A DNA stretch of 64,000 nucleotides from CANJIV01 sp046330225 (GCA_046330225.1 JAXLTD010000012.1:6998-70997), one strand, 5' to 3'. Shown: positions 35,370-44,709, counted from the first letter of the stretch. Numbers and translations are program-made. Notes: generated by a model from the sequence alone, not told the origin.

Positions 35370-36704
35370 GTGAGCGCGCTTCCGCCCGGACCCGCCGAGC
35401 CTCCGGCGCTGCAGACCGCGCGCTGGCTCGCGCGGCCGATCGCCTTCATGGAGTCCTGCCGGCGCCGCTTCGGCGACGCCTTCAGCGTGCGCTTCCTCGG
35501 CTTCCAGACGCCCCTCGTGATGGTCTCGGATCCCGAGGCGATCCGGGCGCTCTACAGCGCCCGCGAGCACGGCCTGCCGCCGGGGCGCACGGCGGCACTG
35601 CGGCCGGTCATGGGCCCCCGTTCGGTGCTGCTGCTCGAGGGCGCCGAGCACCTCGCCCGGCGCCGGCTGATGCTCCCGCCGTTTCACGGAGAGCGCATGC
35701 AGGCCTACGAGGACGTGATCCGCGAGGTGGCGCGGCAGGACATCGCCGCCTGGCCGCTGCGCGAGCCGTTCGCGCTGCACCCGCGGATGCAGGCCATCAC
35801 GCTCGAGGTCATCCTGCGCGCGGTCTTCGGGGTCACCGACCCGCAGCGGCGCGAGACCCTGAGCCGCCTGCTGCCCCAGCTCCTGGCCGACACCTCCTCG
35901 GCGGGAATGCAGTTCGGCGTCCTGCTGGCCCGGCGGTTCGGGCGCCCGGGCCCGCTGGCGGGGCTCGAGGCGCTGACCCGCGAGATCGACGACGCGCTGC
36001 TGGCCGAGATCGCCGAGCGGCGGCGCGACCGCGGCGTCGAGGCGCGCACCGACATCCTCTCGATGCTCACGCTCGCCCGGTTCGACGACGGCACCGGCAT
36101 GGACGACCGCGAGGTGCGCGACCAGCTCGTCACCCTGCTGCTCGCGGGGCACGAGACGACCGCGACGGCCCTGGCCTGGACCGCGGACCTGCTGCTGCGC
36201 CGGCCCGACGCGCTCACGCGCCTCGTGGCCGAGGTCGACGCGGACGACGGCGACGCCTACCTGCGCGCCGTGATCCAGGAATCGCTGCGGCTGCGCCCGG
36301 TCGTCCCGCTCGCCGGCCGGCGGCTCGCCTCCGAGCTGCGGGCGGGGGAGCTCGCGCTGCCGGCCGGGACGGACGTGACCCCGGCGATCTGGCTCGTCCA
36401 CACGCGGCCCGACCTCTACCCCGACCCGTACGCCTTCCGGCCCGAGCGGTTCCTCGAGCGGGCCCCGACGACCTACGGCTGGGTCCCCTTCGGCGGCGGC
36501 GTGCGGCGCTGCCTTGGGGCCGCGTTCGCCGAGCTCGAGATGCGCGTGGTGCTCACCGAAATGCTGCGCACCCGCGCCCTGGAGGCGGCCAGCCCGGCCG
36601 CCGAGCACGCCACGCGCCGCAACGTGACGCTGTCGCCGCGCCACGGCACGCGGGTGCGCGTGGCGCAGCGGCGGGCGGTGCCCCGGGCCGCCGTGCCGGC
36701 CTGA
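35370..36704 (+). CDS. Cytochrome P450
   Basis: A 444-residue class I P450 monooxygenase, soluble. Motifs are the I-helix oxygen-activation LLAGHETTATAL, the K-helix ESLRLRP, PERF, and the heme loop FGGGVRRCLGAAFAE with Cys381 as the axial ligand. An N-terminal Pro-rich segment (LPPGPAEPPALQ) precedes helix A, and no membrane anchor is seen. GTG 35370 is chosen because a GATGCT box ends 6 nt before it; GTG 35364 is the alternative. No ferredoxin or reductase lies next to it. The substrate is unknown; the adjacent CoA/fatty-acid genes hint at a lipid or terpenoid, which is weak inference. Confidence 0.93.
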   Translation: MSALPPGPAEPPALQTARWLARPIAFMESCRRRFGDAFSVRFLGFQTPLVMVSDPEAIRALYSAREHGLPPGRTAALRPVMGPRSVLLLEGAEHLARRRLMLPPFHGERMQAYEDVIREVARQDIAAWPLREPFALHPRMQAITLEVILRAVFGVTDPQRRETLSRLLPQLLADTSSAGMQFGVLLARRFGRPGPLAGLEALTREIDDALLAEIAERRRDRGVEARTDILSMLTLARFDDGTGMDDREVRDQLVTLLLAGHETTATALAWTADLLLRRPDALTRLVAEVDADDGDAYLRAVIQESLRLRPVVPLAGRRLASELRAGELALPAGTDVTPAIWLVHTRPDLYPDPYAFRPERFLERAPTTYGWVPFGGGVRRCLGAAFAELEMRVVLTEMLRTRALEAASPAAEHATRRNVTLSPRHGTRVRVAQRRAVPRAAVPA

Positions 36705-36723
36705 CGCCGCGCCGCGCCGCGCC

Positions 36724-37452
36724 TCACGTCGTGGCGCAGCCGAGCAGCGAAGCGTGGACGGTGCCGTCGGCGCCGACGATCCACATCCCGCCGGCGTCCC
36801 GCAGGACGGTCACTTCCCCCGGCTGCGCCGGCACCCGGAACTCCATCTCGCCGTCGAAGCCCGCGGGCTCGGGGCCGGCGAGCAGATCCGCCTCGACCGG
36901 CTGCCAGTAGGCGGAGTTGTTCACGTGCCGGGCGAGGTCCACCTCGGTCGGGCGGAACGTCCACGCGCTCGCCTTGGCACCCGGCGGCGGGCCAGGATGG
37001 TGCAGGCGGGCCCGCACGCGCCGCTCGCCTCCGGCCTCGCCGTAGACCGCGGCCTCGACCGGGGACAGCGGGCTCGGTCGCAGCGTCACCGGATCGAGGT
37101 GGACCCACAGCGCCACCGCCTGGAGGGCGCCGCCGGCGCCCTCCACGAGCGTCTGGCGCTCGGCCCAGGCCCGGCCGATGCCGGTGCAGTAGGTCCGCAG
37201 GCGCGCGGTGCCGTCGAAGCGCGGGAACCGCTGCACCCGCAGGCGCACGCGCCGCAGGACCCAGATGGCGTCGTCGGCCACGTCGGCATCGGCCACGTCC
37301 GCGTACGCGACGTCCTGCAGCCAGCGGGCCAGGGCGTCGAGACGGACGCGCCCGCTCGGCGCGACGTCGGCCAGGCCGGTGCGCGCCTCCCCCGCGAACA
37401 CGCGGCCCGCCGCCGGCGGGGCCATCAGCTCCGAGCGCGGGGGATCGGCCAT
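36724..37452 (-). CDS. Acyl-ACP/acyl-CoA thioesterase-like hotdog protein
   Basis: A 242-residue protein with a double-hotdog pattern like acyl-ACP thioesterases. The first domain has DVAPSGRVRLDALARWLQDVAYADV. The second has FRPTEVDLARHVNNSAYWQPVE, containing the Asp-x-x-x-H-V-N-N active-site motif typical of the family. It probably releases fatty acids from a CoA or ACP thioester in the cytosol. A short acidic repeat, ADVADADVAD, occurs near residue 55. It lies 89 bp after the acyl-CoA carboxylase operon on the same strand and converges with the P450 gene. Confidence 0.8.
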   Translation of the reverse strand: MADPPRSELMAPPAAGRVFAGEARTGLADVAPSGRVRLDALARWLQDVAYADVADADVADDAIWVLRRVRLRVQRFPRFDGTARLRTYCTGIGRAWAERQTLVEGAGGALQAVALWVHLDPVTLRPSPLSPVEAAVYGEAGGERRVRARLHHPGPPPGAKASAWTFRPTEVDLARHVNNSAYWQPVEADLLAGPEPAGFDGEMEFRVPAQPGEVTVLRDAGGMWIVGADGTVHASLLGCATT

Positions 37453-37541
37453 GTCCGGCGCGATTGAAGCAGACGGGCCGGGCCCGGGCTGAGCGCGGGG
37501 GCGCCGAGTCGGCGCTAGCCACGGGGCGCAGCGTCCGGGGC

Positions 37542-39491
37542 CTAGGCCCCGTCCGGCGCGATCCGGGCGAGCACGTCGCCGCCGGCCACCTGGCTGCCGG
37601 CGGCGACGATCTCCTCGACCACGCCGCCGACGTCGGCGGTGAGCTCGTGCTCCATCTTCATCGCCTCGAGCACGAGCAGCCGCTGGCCCGCGGCGACCTG
37701 GTCGCCCGCAGCGACGGCGACCTCGATCACCGCCCCGTGCATCGGCGCGGTGAGCACGCCGGCGCCCGCCGCCTCGGCATCGCCGAGCGGCGCGAGCAGG
37801 AGATCGCGGAGGTCGAGGTCGACGTGCGGGAGGTGCGCGAGCACCCGGTCGCGCGCGGGGCGCACCGCCGTGATCGGCGTCCGCACGCCGTCCACGACCG
37901 GGCCGGCGTCGGTGAGCGCCGCCCGGTGCTCGGTGCCGTCGACGTCCAGGATCAGGCCGTCGCGCTCGCGCACGACGGCGACCGCGAACGTCCGCTCGCG
38001 GCCGGCGAACCGGTGGTGCTCGGCGAGGCGGCCGTTCGAGGACCAGCCGGCGAGCCCCGGCGAGCGGCGGGCCGCGTCTCGCTCGTGCTCGGCGTGCAGC
38101 CACGCCGCGACGGTCGCAATGTCCCGGCTCGCCGGCTCGGGCAGCGCCACGGGCTCGTCCAGGAACGCGGTCGTCGCCTCGCCTGCCGCGAACGCCGGCG
38201 AGCGCAGCACCGCGGCCAGGAACGTCCGGTTCGTCACGGGCCCGAGGACGGTCATGCGGTCCAGCGCGTCGGCGAGGTGCCGGCGCGCCTCGTCGCGGGT
38301 CGGGCCGTGGGCGATCAGCTTCGCGAGGAGCGGGTCGTAGTGCACGGTCACCTCGCTGCCGGCGGCGACGCCCGCGTCGACCCGGATCGCCGGAGCGTCG
38401 GGCGGCGCCCACGCGGCGATCGTGCCCGTGGCCGGCAGGAACCCGCGGGCGGCGTCCTCGGCGTACAGGCGCGCCTCGATCGCGTGGCCCTCGATCCTCA
38501 CGTCGTCCTGGGCGAGCGTGAGCGGCTCCCCGCGCGCGATCCGCAGCTGCCAGGCGACGAGATCGGCGCCCGTGACGAGCTCGGTCACCGGATGCTCGAC
38601 CTGCAGCCGCGTGTTCATCTCCAGGAAGGCGAACGTGCCGTCCGGCGCGAGCAGGAACTCGACGGTGCCGGCGCCGACGTACCCGACGGCCTTCGCCGCG
38701 GCGACGGCGGCCGCCGACATGTCGGCCCGCAACGCGTCGCCGACCGCCGGGCTCGGCGCCTCCTCGAGCACCTTCTGGTGGCGGCGCTGGACCGAGCAGT
38801 CGCGCTCGCCGAGCGCGATCGTGTGCCCGCGGCCGTCGGCGAGCACTTGGATCTCGACGTGGCGCGGCCGGAGCACCGCGCGCTCGAGGATGAGCACGTC
38901 GGAGCCGAACGCCGCCGCCGCCTCGCGCCGCGCCGCCGCGATCGCCTCGGGCAGCCGCGCCGCGTCGTCGACGAGGCGCATGCCCTTCCCGCCGCCGCCC
39001 GCCGCGGCCTTGACCATCAGCGGGAGGCCGATGGCCTCGGCCTGGGCGAGCAGCGTGGCGTCGTCCTGCTCCTCCCCCTGATACCCGGGCAGGAGCGGCA
39101 CCCCGGCGCCGGCCATGCGGCGCTTGGCCTCGGCCTTGTCCCCCATCGCCCGGATCGCCGCCGGCGGCGGCCCGACGAACACGAGCCCGGCGTCCGCGCA
39201 GGCTTGGGCGAACTCGGCGTTCTCGGCGAGGAACCCGTAGCCGGGGTGCACGGCCTGGGCCCCGCTGCGCGCCGCCGCGTCGAGGATCCGGCCGGCGTCG
39301 AGGTAGGAGCGGGCGGCCTCCGCGGGGCCGACCGCCACGGCGGCGTCCGCGTACGCGACGTGCGGGGCCCCCGAGTCGGCCTCCGAGTAGACGGCGACGG
39401 TGCGGAACCCGAGCGCCCGCGCGGTCCGCATCACGCGCAGGGCGATCTCGCCGCGGTTGGCGACGAGCACCGTGTCGAAGGCCGTCGTCAC
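37542..39491 (-). CDS. Biotin-dependent acyl-CoA carboxylase, alpha subunit (BC + BCCP)
   Basis: A 649-residue biotin carboxylase/biotin carrier fusion. The N-terminal biotin carboxylase domain has LVANRGEIALRVMRTAR, AAGGGGKGMRLV (ATP grasp), GERDCSVQRRHQKVLEEAP and EMNTRLQVEHPVTE. The C-terminal biotinyl domain has LTAPMHGAVIEV and EAMKMEHEL with the biotin Lys. It carboxylates biotin with bicarbonate and ATP. Its GTG start overlaps the carboxyltransferase stop (GTGA), so the subunits are made together. The beta partner resembles methylcrotonyl/geranyl-CoA types, so branched-chain acyl-CoA is the likely substrate class. Confidence 0.93.
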   Translation of the reverse strand: MTTAFDTVLVANRGEIALRVMRTARALGFRTVAVYSEADSGAPHVAYADAAVAVGPAEAARSYLDAGRILDAAARSGAQAVHPGYGFLAENAEFAQACADAGLVFVGPPPAAIRAMGDKAEAKRRMAGAGVPLLPGYQGEEQDDATLLAQAEAIGLPLMVKAAAGGGGKGMRLVDDAARLPEAIAAARREAAAAFGSDVLILERAVLRPRHVEIQVLADGRGHTIALGERDCSVQRRHQKVLEEAPSPAVGDALRADMSAAAVAAAKAVGYVGAGTVEFLLAPDGTFAFLEMNTRLQVEHPVTELVTGADLVAWQLRIARGEPLTLAQDDVRIEGHAIEARLYAEDAARGFLPATGTIAAWAPPDAPAIRVDAGVAAGSEVTVHYDPLLAKLIAHGPTRDEARRHLADALDRMTVLGPVTNRTFLAAVLRSPAFAAGEATTAFLDEPVALPEPASRDIATVAAWLHAEHERDAARRSPGLAGWSSNGRLAEHHRFAGRERTFAVAVVRERDGLILDVDGTEHRAALTDAGPVVDGVRTPITAVRPARDRVLAHLPHVDLDLRDLLLAPLGDAEAAGAGVLTAPMHGAVIEVAVAAGDQVAAGQRLLVLEAMKMEHELTADVGGVVEEIVAAGSQVAGGDVLARIAPDGA

Positions 39492-41110
39492 GGGCGGGCG
39501 ACCCCGAACGTGACCGGCCGCGGCTCGGCGGCGTCGGCCTCGGCGGCGGTGGCGAGGGCGAAGCCGAGCACCCTGCGGGTGTCGCGCGGGTCGATCATGC
39601 CGTCGTCCATGCCCCGGCCCGACATGACGAAGGCCGACTCCTGCCCTTCGTACAGCGCCACGATCTGCTGCGTGAATGCCTCGAGCGCCGACTCGTCGAG
39701 CGGCTCGCCGCGGCGCTTGGCCCGCTCTTCGGCCACGACGCGCATCGTGCCCGCGGCCTGCTGGGCGCCCATCACCCCGCCGCGGGCGTTCGGCCACACG
39801 AAGAGCAGGCGCGGGTCGTACCCCTGGCCCGACATCCCGTAGTTCCCGGCGCCGAAGCTCGCGCCGATCAGGAAGGTGAAGCGCGGCACGGTGGCGGTCG
39901 TGACCGCCTGGATCATCTTCGAGCCGTGCTTGATCATCCCGCCGCGCTCGGCCTCCACGCCGACCATGTAGCCGGTGATGTTCTGGAGGAAGACCAGCGG
40001 CGTGCCGAGCTGGCAGCAGCGCTGGATGAAGTGCGTGGCCTTCGTCGCCCCGGCGTTGTCGAGCGCGCCGTTGTTGGCGACGAAGCCGACGGGGTAGCCG
40101 TGGACCGACGCCTCGACGCAGACGGTCGGGGCGCCGTAGCCGGCCTTGAAGTCCAGGAGGTCCGAGCCGTCGGCGATGCGGGCGATGACCTCGCGGACGT
40201 CGTAGGGGCGCCGGTAGTCGACCGGGACGATCCCGGCGATCTCGTCCGAGTCGTAGGCGGGCTCGTCGAATCCGGCCGGCGGGCCGGACAGCCACGTGCG
40301 GCCCCAGCCCAGCCGCTCCACGACCTCGCGGGCGATGCGCAGGCCGTCGGCGTCGTCCTGGGCGACGTGCTCCACGAGGCCGGAGACCGTCGCGTGCATC
40401 GCCACCCCGCCAAGGTCCTGGGCGTCGGCGATCTCGCCGGTCGCGGCCTTCAGCAGCGGCGGCCCCGCGAGGAACGCCCGCCCCTGGCCCTGGACGCCGA
40501 TCACCACGTCGGACATCCCCGGCATGTACGCGCCGCCGGCCGTCGAGGAGCCGTGCAGGACGGTCACCGTCGGGATCCCGGCGGCGCTGAGCTTCGCGTA
40601 GTTGGCGAAGAACCGCCCGCCGGCGCTCCAGCCCTCGACCCGGTACTCGAGCAGGTTCGCCCCGGCGGACTCGACGAGGCTGACGTAGGGCAGCCGGTTC
40701 TCGAGCGCGATCGCCTGCGCGCGCAGCGTCTTCGCGCCGCCCGCCGCCGTGACGGCGCCGGCGCCGATGCCGCTGTCGTTCACGACGACCATGCAGCGCG
40801 TGCCGCCGATGAACCCGATGCCCGTCAGGACGCTGCCGCCCGCGACGCTGGCGGCAGGGTCGTCGGTGTCGGTGAGATACCCGGCGACGTTCGCAAGCTC
40901 GAGGTAGGGCGCACCGGGATCGAGGACGCGGTCGAGGCGGTCGCGGGGGAGGAGCTGGCCGCGCCTGGCGAAGCGGTCGGCGCTCAGCGCCGAGGTCGCG
41001 CGTGCCCGCCCCTCGGCGGCGCGCAGCTGCTCGACGAGCGCGAGCATCGCCTCGCGGTTCTCGGCGAAGGCGGACGACGTGGGATCGATGCGGGACCGGT
41101 AGACGGGCAC
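39488..41110 (-). CDS. Acyl-CoA carboxylase, carboxyltransferase beta subunit
   Basis: A 540-residue carboxyltransferase with paired crotonase folds. Motifs are LLPRDRLDRVLDPG, GGSVLTGIGFIGG, VNDSGIGAGAVTAAGG, the oxyanion-hole region HGSSTAGGAYMPGMSD, FLAGPPLLKAATGE and the C-terminal GASFGAGNYGMSGQGYDP. The opening (FAENREAMLALVEQLR) and LKAATGEIADAQDLGGVAMHATVSG resemble methylcrotonyl- and geranyl-CoA carboxylases more than acetyl- or propionyl-CoA types. It transfers carboxyl from biotin to the acyl-CoA. It starts at GTG 41110. The TetR gene is divergent 45 bp away across a palindrome. Confidence 0.92.
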   Translation of the reverse strand: MPVYRSRIDPTSSAFAENREAMLALVEQLRAAEGRARATSALSADRFARRGQLLPRDRLDRVLDPGAPYLELANVAGYLTDTDDPAASVAGGSVLTGIGFIGGTRCMVVVNDSGIGAGAVTAAGGAKTLRAQAIALENRLPYVSLVESAGANLLEYRVEGWSAGGRFFANYAKLSAAGIPTVTVLHGSSTAGGAYMPGMSDVVIGVQGQGRAFLAGPPLLKAATGEIADAQDLGGVAMHATVSGLVEHVAQDDADGLRIAREVVERLGWGRTWLSGPPAGFDEPAYDSDEIAGIVPVDYRRPYDVREVIARIADGSDLLDFKAGYGAPTVCVEASVHGYPVGFVANNGALDNAGATKATHFIQRCCQLGTPLVFLQNITGYMVGVEAERGGMIKHGSKMIQAVTTATVPRFTFLIGASFGAGNYGMSGQGYDPRLLFVWPNARGGVMGAQQAAGTMRVVAEERAKRRGEPLDESALEAFTQQIVALYEGQESAFVMSGRGMDDGMIDPRDTRRVLGFALATAAEADAAEPRPVTFGVARP

Positions 41111-41142
41111 GGGGCTCCGAGCAAGGGGCTGATGGAGACTCT

Positions 41143-41150
41143 GTTATAAC
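41143..41150. promoter_or_regulatory. Candidate TetR operator GTTATAAC in divergent promoter
   Basis: The 8-bp perfect palindrome GTTATAAC, very AT-rich for this genome, lies between the divergent TetR and carboxylase genes. It overlaps a -10-like TATAAC (41145-41150) 5 nt before the TetR GTG. A repressor bound there could close both promoters. Confidence 0.55.
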
Positions 41151-41155
41151 TGATC

Positions 41156-41896
41156 GTGCCTCAGTTTGCCATGACGCCGCCCCTGCCCGCCCCGCCCGCC
41201 GCCACCCGCGGCGACCGCACGCGCGCCGCGATCCTCGACGCGGCCCGGCGGCGCTTCGCCGAGCACGGCTTCGACCGGACCCGGCTCGCCGAGATCGGCG
41301 CGGACGCCGGGGTCGCCGAGCCCACCGTCGCCTTCCATTTCGGCAGCAAGTCCGGCCTGCTCGTCGCGGTGATGCGTGCGGAGTACGACGCGCTCGTCCG
41401 GGAGATCGAGGACGTCGTCGCCGCGCCCGCGGCCCCCGAGGCGCGGCTCGCGGCCTTCGCGCGCTTCTGGGTTCACGCGCTGGACGAACGCTCGGAACTC
41501 ATCGCCGTGTTCGGGAGCCAGGGGCGCCTCGGCCACGGCGGGCCCGAGTTCGCCGCGGCCTTCGCCGACTGCAACCGCCGGGTCACCCGCGTCTTCGAGC
41601 GGCTCGTCGACGACCTCAAGGCCGCGGGCGCCATCGCGCCGGAGGTGCCGGGCCGCGTGCTGCGCGACGCCTTCTTCGGCACGACCGAGCACCTGCTGCT
41701 CGGTCGCGCGCTCACCGGCCGCCCCGCCGACCTCGACCGGGCCGCCGACGACGTCCTGGCCCTGCTGTTCCGCGGGGCCGCGGCGGCGCCCGCGCCGGCG
41801 GGACGCGCCGCCGCCGCGGACGGCCCGACCCTGGCGACGCTCGACGCGAAGCTCGACGTGCTCCTCGCCCGCCCGCCCGGCGCCGCCCCGGCCTGA
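41156..41896 (+). CDS. TetR-family transcriptional regulator
   Basis: A 246-residue TetR repressor. The N-terminal helix-turn-helix is clear: TRAAILDAARRRFAEHGFDRTRLAEIGADAGVAEPTVAFHFGSKSGLL. A ligand-binding helical domain follows, then an Ala/Pro-rich tail ending LDAKLDVLLARPPG. GTG 41156 fits the TATAAC box; ATG 41171 is the alternative. It is divergent from the acyl-CoA carboxylase operon and probably controls it, sensing the acyl-CoA substrate or product. That role is inferred from the layout and the palindrome between them. Confidence 0.9.
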   Translation: MPQFAMTPPLPAPPAATRGDRTRAAILDAARRRFAEHGFDRTRLAEIGADAGVAEPTVAFHFGSKSGLLVAVMRAEYDALVREIEDVVAAPAAPEARLAAFARFWVHALDERSELIAVFGSQGRLGHGGPEFAAAFADCNRRVTRVFERLVDDLKAAGAIAPEVPGRVLRDAFFGTTEHLLLGRALTGRPADLDRAADDVLALLFRGAAAAPAPAGRAAAADGPTLATLDAKLDVLLARPPGAAPA

Positions 41897-41906
41897 CGCG
41901 CGTCAG
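41893..41906. terminator. Palindrome holding the stop codons of two convergent genes
   Basis: CTGACGCGCGTCAG is a perfect 14-bp dyad. Its left arm contains the TGA of the TetR gene (41894-41896) and its right arm, read on the other strand, contains the TGA of the antiporter gene (41905-41903). It may act as a shared two-way transcription end, but has no T tract. Confidence 0.4.
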
Positions 41907-43147
41907 CCGGCCGCCGGGTCCGGCGCTGCCGCCGCGTCACCCCCATCCTCGTCCGGCGGCGGCCCCCGGCGCCGCCCGTACGCCGCGCCGATCGGGCCGG
42001 CACTCAGCCCGTGCAGGACGACGCTCAGCAGCACGGTCACCACCATGACCTGGGTCACCAGCGTGTCCTCGGCACCCTCGAGGTCGATCAGCGCGAGGAA
42101 CCCGAACACGATCGACGCCAGGCCGCGCGGCCCCATCCAGCCCAGGAACACCGCATCACGGCGCCCGATGCCGGTGCCCCGCAGCGCGAGGAGGATCGGG
42201 AGGATGCGCACGGCCGTGAGCGCGAGGACCGCGTAGACGACGATCCCGACGGTCACGCCGTCGCCGAGCACCTCGTTCACGGCCTTGCCGAACACGAACC
42301 ACACGATGAGCGCGAGCAGCTCGCCGACGTCCTCGGTGAGCTGCAGGGTGCCGGCCGGCAGCTCCCGCGCCCCGCTGGCAAAGAAGGCGCCGGCGAGGAA
42401 CGCCGCGACGAACCCATTTCCGCCCATGAGGATCGCCAAGGCGTAGGCGAGCAGCGGCAGGGCGAGCACGCCGAGGCGCAGGGCCGACGGCTCGCTCCAC
42501 CCGTGATTCCACGAGTTCGTGAGCAGCTGAGCGCCGCAGACGCCGACCGCCGCCCCGACGCCGAGCGAGACGAGGATGGCCGGGCCGGCCTCGACGAGCG
42601 CCTCGGCCGCAGTGCTCCCGGGGGCGGCGGTCGCCCCGGCGACGCAGAAGAGGAAGAGCGGCGCGACCAGCCCGTCGTTCAGCCCGGCCTCGACGTTGAC
42701 GATCTCCCGCAGCCGGCGGGGCACCCGCCGGTCGCGCACGATCGCCACCGCGGGGGCGAGGTCGACCGGGACGACGATGATCGCCAGCAGCGCCAGCACC
42801 CACGCGTCGCCGCTCGGCAGCAGAGCGAAGCCGGCGAGCCAGGCGAGCAGCAGGCTCAGCGGCAGGCCGATCGCCAGGAGCCGGATCGTGATTCGCGGTT
42901 CGCGCCCGAGGATCCCGTGGGGCACTTCGGTGGCGTCGATGAAGAGGAGGATCGCCAGGACCACCTCGACTCCGCGCTCGACGGTCTTCGTCTCGAGGTC
43001 GAGGGTGATGACCGGGTCCGCGCCGGCCGTGAGCGCCATGCCGGCGAGAACCATCGCGATCGCGGTCGTGATGCTCCAACGCGCCAGCCGCCGGGCGACC
43101 AGGGCCCACCCCAGCAGGACGACGAGCAGGACGATGACCCCGGCCAC
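41903..43147 (-). CDS. CPA1-type Na+(K+)/H+ antiporter
   Basis: A 414-residue polytopic protein, about 12 helices, of the NhaP/CPA1 exchange family. The EAGLNDGLVAPLFLF motif (Glu and Asn-Asp) is the conserved ion-site helix of this family. The usual TDPVA helix reads VVPVDLAPAVAIV, retaining the essential Asp. It swaps cytosolic cations for protons to control pH and ions. There is no C-terminal nucleotide-binding domain; the tail is Pro/Asp-rich. It stands alone between TetR and HdeD. Confidence 0.87.
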   Translation of the reverse strand: MAGVIVLLVVLLGWALVARRLARWSITTAIAMVLAGMALTAGADPVITLDLETKTVERGVEVVLAILLFIDATEVPHGILGREPRITIRLLAIGLPLSLLLAWLAGFALLPSGDAWVLALLAIIVVPVDLAPAVAIVRDRRVPRRLREIVNVEAGLNDGLVAPLFLFCVAGATAAPGSTAAEALVEAGPAILVSLGVGAAVGVCGAQLLTNSWNHGWSEPSALRLGVLALPLLAYALAILMGGNGFVAAFLAGAFFASGARELPAGTLQLTEDVGELLALIVWFVFGKAVNEVLGDGVTVGIVVYAVLALTAVRILPILLALRGTGIGRRDAVFLGWMGPRGLASIVFGFLALIDLEGAEDTLVTQVMVVTVLLSVVLHGLSAGPIGAAYGRRRGPPPDEDGGDAAAAPDPAAG

Positions 43148-43284
43148 GGCCCGCCATCCTGCCGGGTGGACCGGACCGGCGCCAGCGGGCGCCGGTCCGG
43201 CGCGGCCCTACTCGGCCGTCATCGCGGGGCGCCCGAAGGCCGCCCAGTGCCGGCGGAGGGAGGCTGTGAGCGGGCTCATGCCCC

Positions 43285-43848
43285 TCAGACTGCCACTGCG
43301 GCAGATTCCTTTCCGAGCTTGCGCAGCTCCCACCCGGCGACCACGAACAGGATCCCGCGCACGATCAGGACGATGCCGATGATCACGGCGAAGGTCGCCA
43401 GCGAGAGGTGCGGCCAGGCGAGGATCACGATGCCGGCCACGAGGTCGAGGGCGGCGAGGGCGAGGTTCCCGCCGCGCCCTTCGGGGGTCCCGATCGCGGA
43501 CACGAGCCGCACGATCCCGGCGACGACGAACCACACGCCGACGATCAGGACGAAGACGACGAGCGTGCTGAACGGCTGCTTGATCAGCACGAGCCCGGCG
43601 ATCGCGCTGAGGACCCCGATGAGCGCGAGCAGGCCGCGGCCCTCGCCCTTCCCGAAGATCGAGCCGAGGATCGCGAGGATCCCGTCGACGAGCAGGAAGA
43701 TCCCGGCGATCACGGTGAAGGTGCTGAGCGTCTCGTGGGGCGAGGCGACGAAGAACACCCCCAGGCCGAAGATCGCCACCCCGAAGAGGGCGAGCACCCA
43801 CCACAGGCTCGAGACGGGTCGCAGTTCGGTTCCAGGGTTCGCGGACAT
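43285..43848 (-). CDS. HdeD family membrane protein
   Basis: A 187-residue protein with six hydrophobic segments in three similar pairs, matching HdeD. Segments include WWVLALFGVAIFGLGVFFV, FTVIAGIFLLVDGILAILG, LVVFVLIVGVWFVVAGIV and FAVIIGIVLIVRGILFVVAGW. E. coli HdeD aids acid resistance at high cell density; actinobacterial members are not characterised. The start has a strong GGAGG site 8 nt upstream, so it is leadered. It follows the L,D-transpeptidase gene on the same strand after about 110 bp. Confidence 0.88.
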   Translation of the reverse strand: MSANPGTELRPVSSLWWVLALFGVAIFGLGVFFVASPHETLSTFTVIAGIFLLVDGILAILGSIFGKGEGRGLLALIGVLSAIAGLVLIKQPFSTLVVFVLIVGVWFVVAGIVRLVSAIGTPEGRGGNLALAALDLVAGIVILAWPHLSLATFAVIIGIVLIVRGILFVVAGWELRKLGKESAAVAV

Positions 43849-43956
43849 GGCAGGGCCTCCAAGGCAGATGGACGGAAAGGAGTATCCCGCGCGGCCCGGC
43901 GACCAGGTCAGCGGGGCGTGAACGCCGGCGGCCCGCGGACCCGGGACTCGGCGGGC

Positions 43957-44709
43957 TCAGCGGATCCGCACCGGCGTGCCGGGCGCGGCCCGCGCCGCCA
44001 GCCAGCGGACGTTGGCGTTGCGCATGCGGATGCAGCCGTGGGACGCCGCGGTTCCGAGCGGATCGGCCAGCAGCGGTCCGCTGCGACCGTGCATCGCGAC
44101 GCGGCCCGGTCCGCCGCCGTAGTCGAACAGCACGTTGGAGTGCGCGGTGAGATGCAGTGCCCACGGGCCCAGTTCCGAGCCGAGCGGCTGCCGCACCCGC
44201 GCGTAGACCGCGAAGAGGCCGCGGGGCGTGGGCGTTCGCGGTGCGCCCACGACGACCCGCCACGACCGCACGGGGCGGCCGTCGCGGAAGGCGGTCAGCC
44301 GTCGCGCCCGAACCGCGATCTCGACCCGCCAGCGCACGCGCGCAACCTGGGCGAGGTTCGCGTCGATCCAGCCGGAGCGGCCATTCGGGCGCTCCGGCAA
44401 GGCGACGCGCAGCCACCGTCGTCCGGCAGCGTCCCGCCGCGTCCCGAGCACGAGCAGGCGGACCTGGCCGCCGGTCCCGGCAGCCCGCGTGGCCAGGGTC
44501 CCGACTCGCCGCGCGGCCAGCCGAGGTGCCGCTCGCACCGCCGTGGGCAGGACGATCCGCGCGGCCCAGGAGGCGCGGAGAGTCGGTCCGGTGACGGGGG
44601 GCGGCCCGTGCTCCCGAGTGGCCGCAGGCGATTGGGCCCCGGTCGCGCTCGCGGCGACCGAAGCCACGGCCAGGCCGGCAGCGATCCGCCGTGCCCTAGC
44701 CGGTGACAC
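43957..44709 (-). CDS. Secreted L,D-transpeptidase (YkuD domain) with SH3-like region
   Basis: A 250-residue protein starting at GTG 44709, which overlaps the end of the giant DUF11 gene by 14 nt. A signal peptide (RARRIAAGLAVASVAASATGA) is followed by an SH3-like part (LRVALPERPNGRSGWIDA). The C-terminal YkuD catalytic domain has VAMHGRSG and SHGCIRMRN with the catalytic Cys and His. L,D-transpeptidases make 3-3 peptidoglycan cross-links and in some bacteria attach proteins to the wall. Coupling to a very large surface protein with no anchor of its own suggests such a role here, which is inference. Confidence 0.9.
   Translation of the reverse strand: MSPARARRIAAGLAVASVAASATGAQSPAATREHGPPPVTGPTLRASWAARIVLPTAVRAAPRLAARRVGTLATRAAGTGGQVRLLVLGTRRDAAGRRWLRVALPERPNGRSGWIDANLAQVARVRWRVEIAVRARRLTAFRDGRPVRSWRVVVGAPRTPTPRGLFAVYARVRQPLGSELGPWALHLTAHSNVLFDYGGGPGRVAMHGRSGPLLADPLGTAASHGCIRMRNANVRWLAARAAPGTPVRIR

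Noticed and set aside
43208..43279. 23-codon ORF after HdeD (begins MSPLTASLRRHWAAF)
   Set aside because: It starts 5 nt past the HdeD stop but has no spaced ribosome binding site or promoter, and nothing else supports it.
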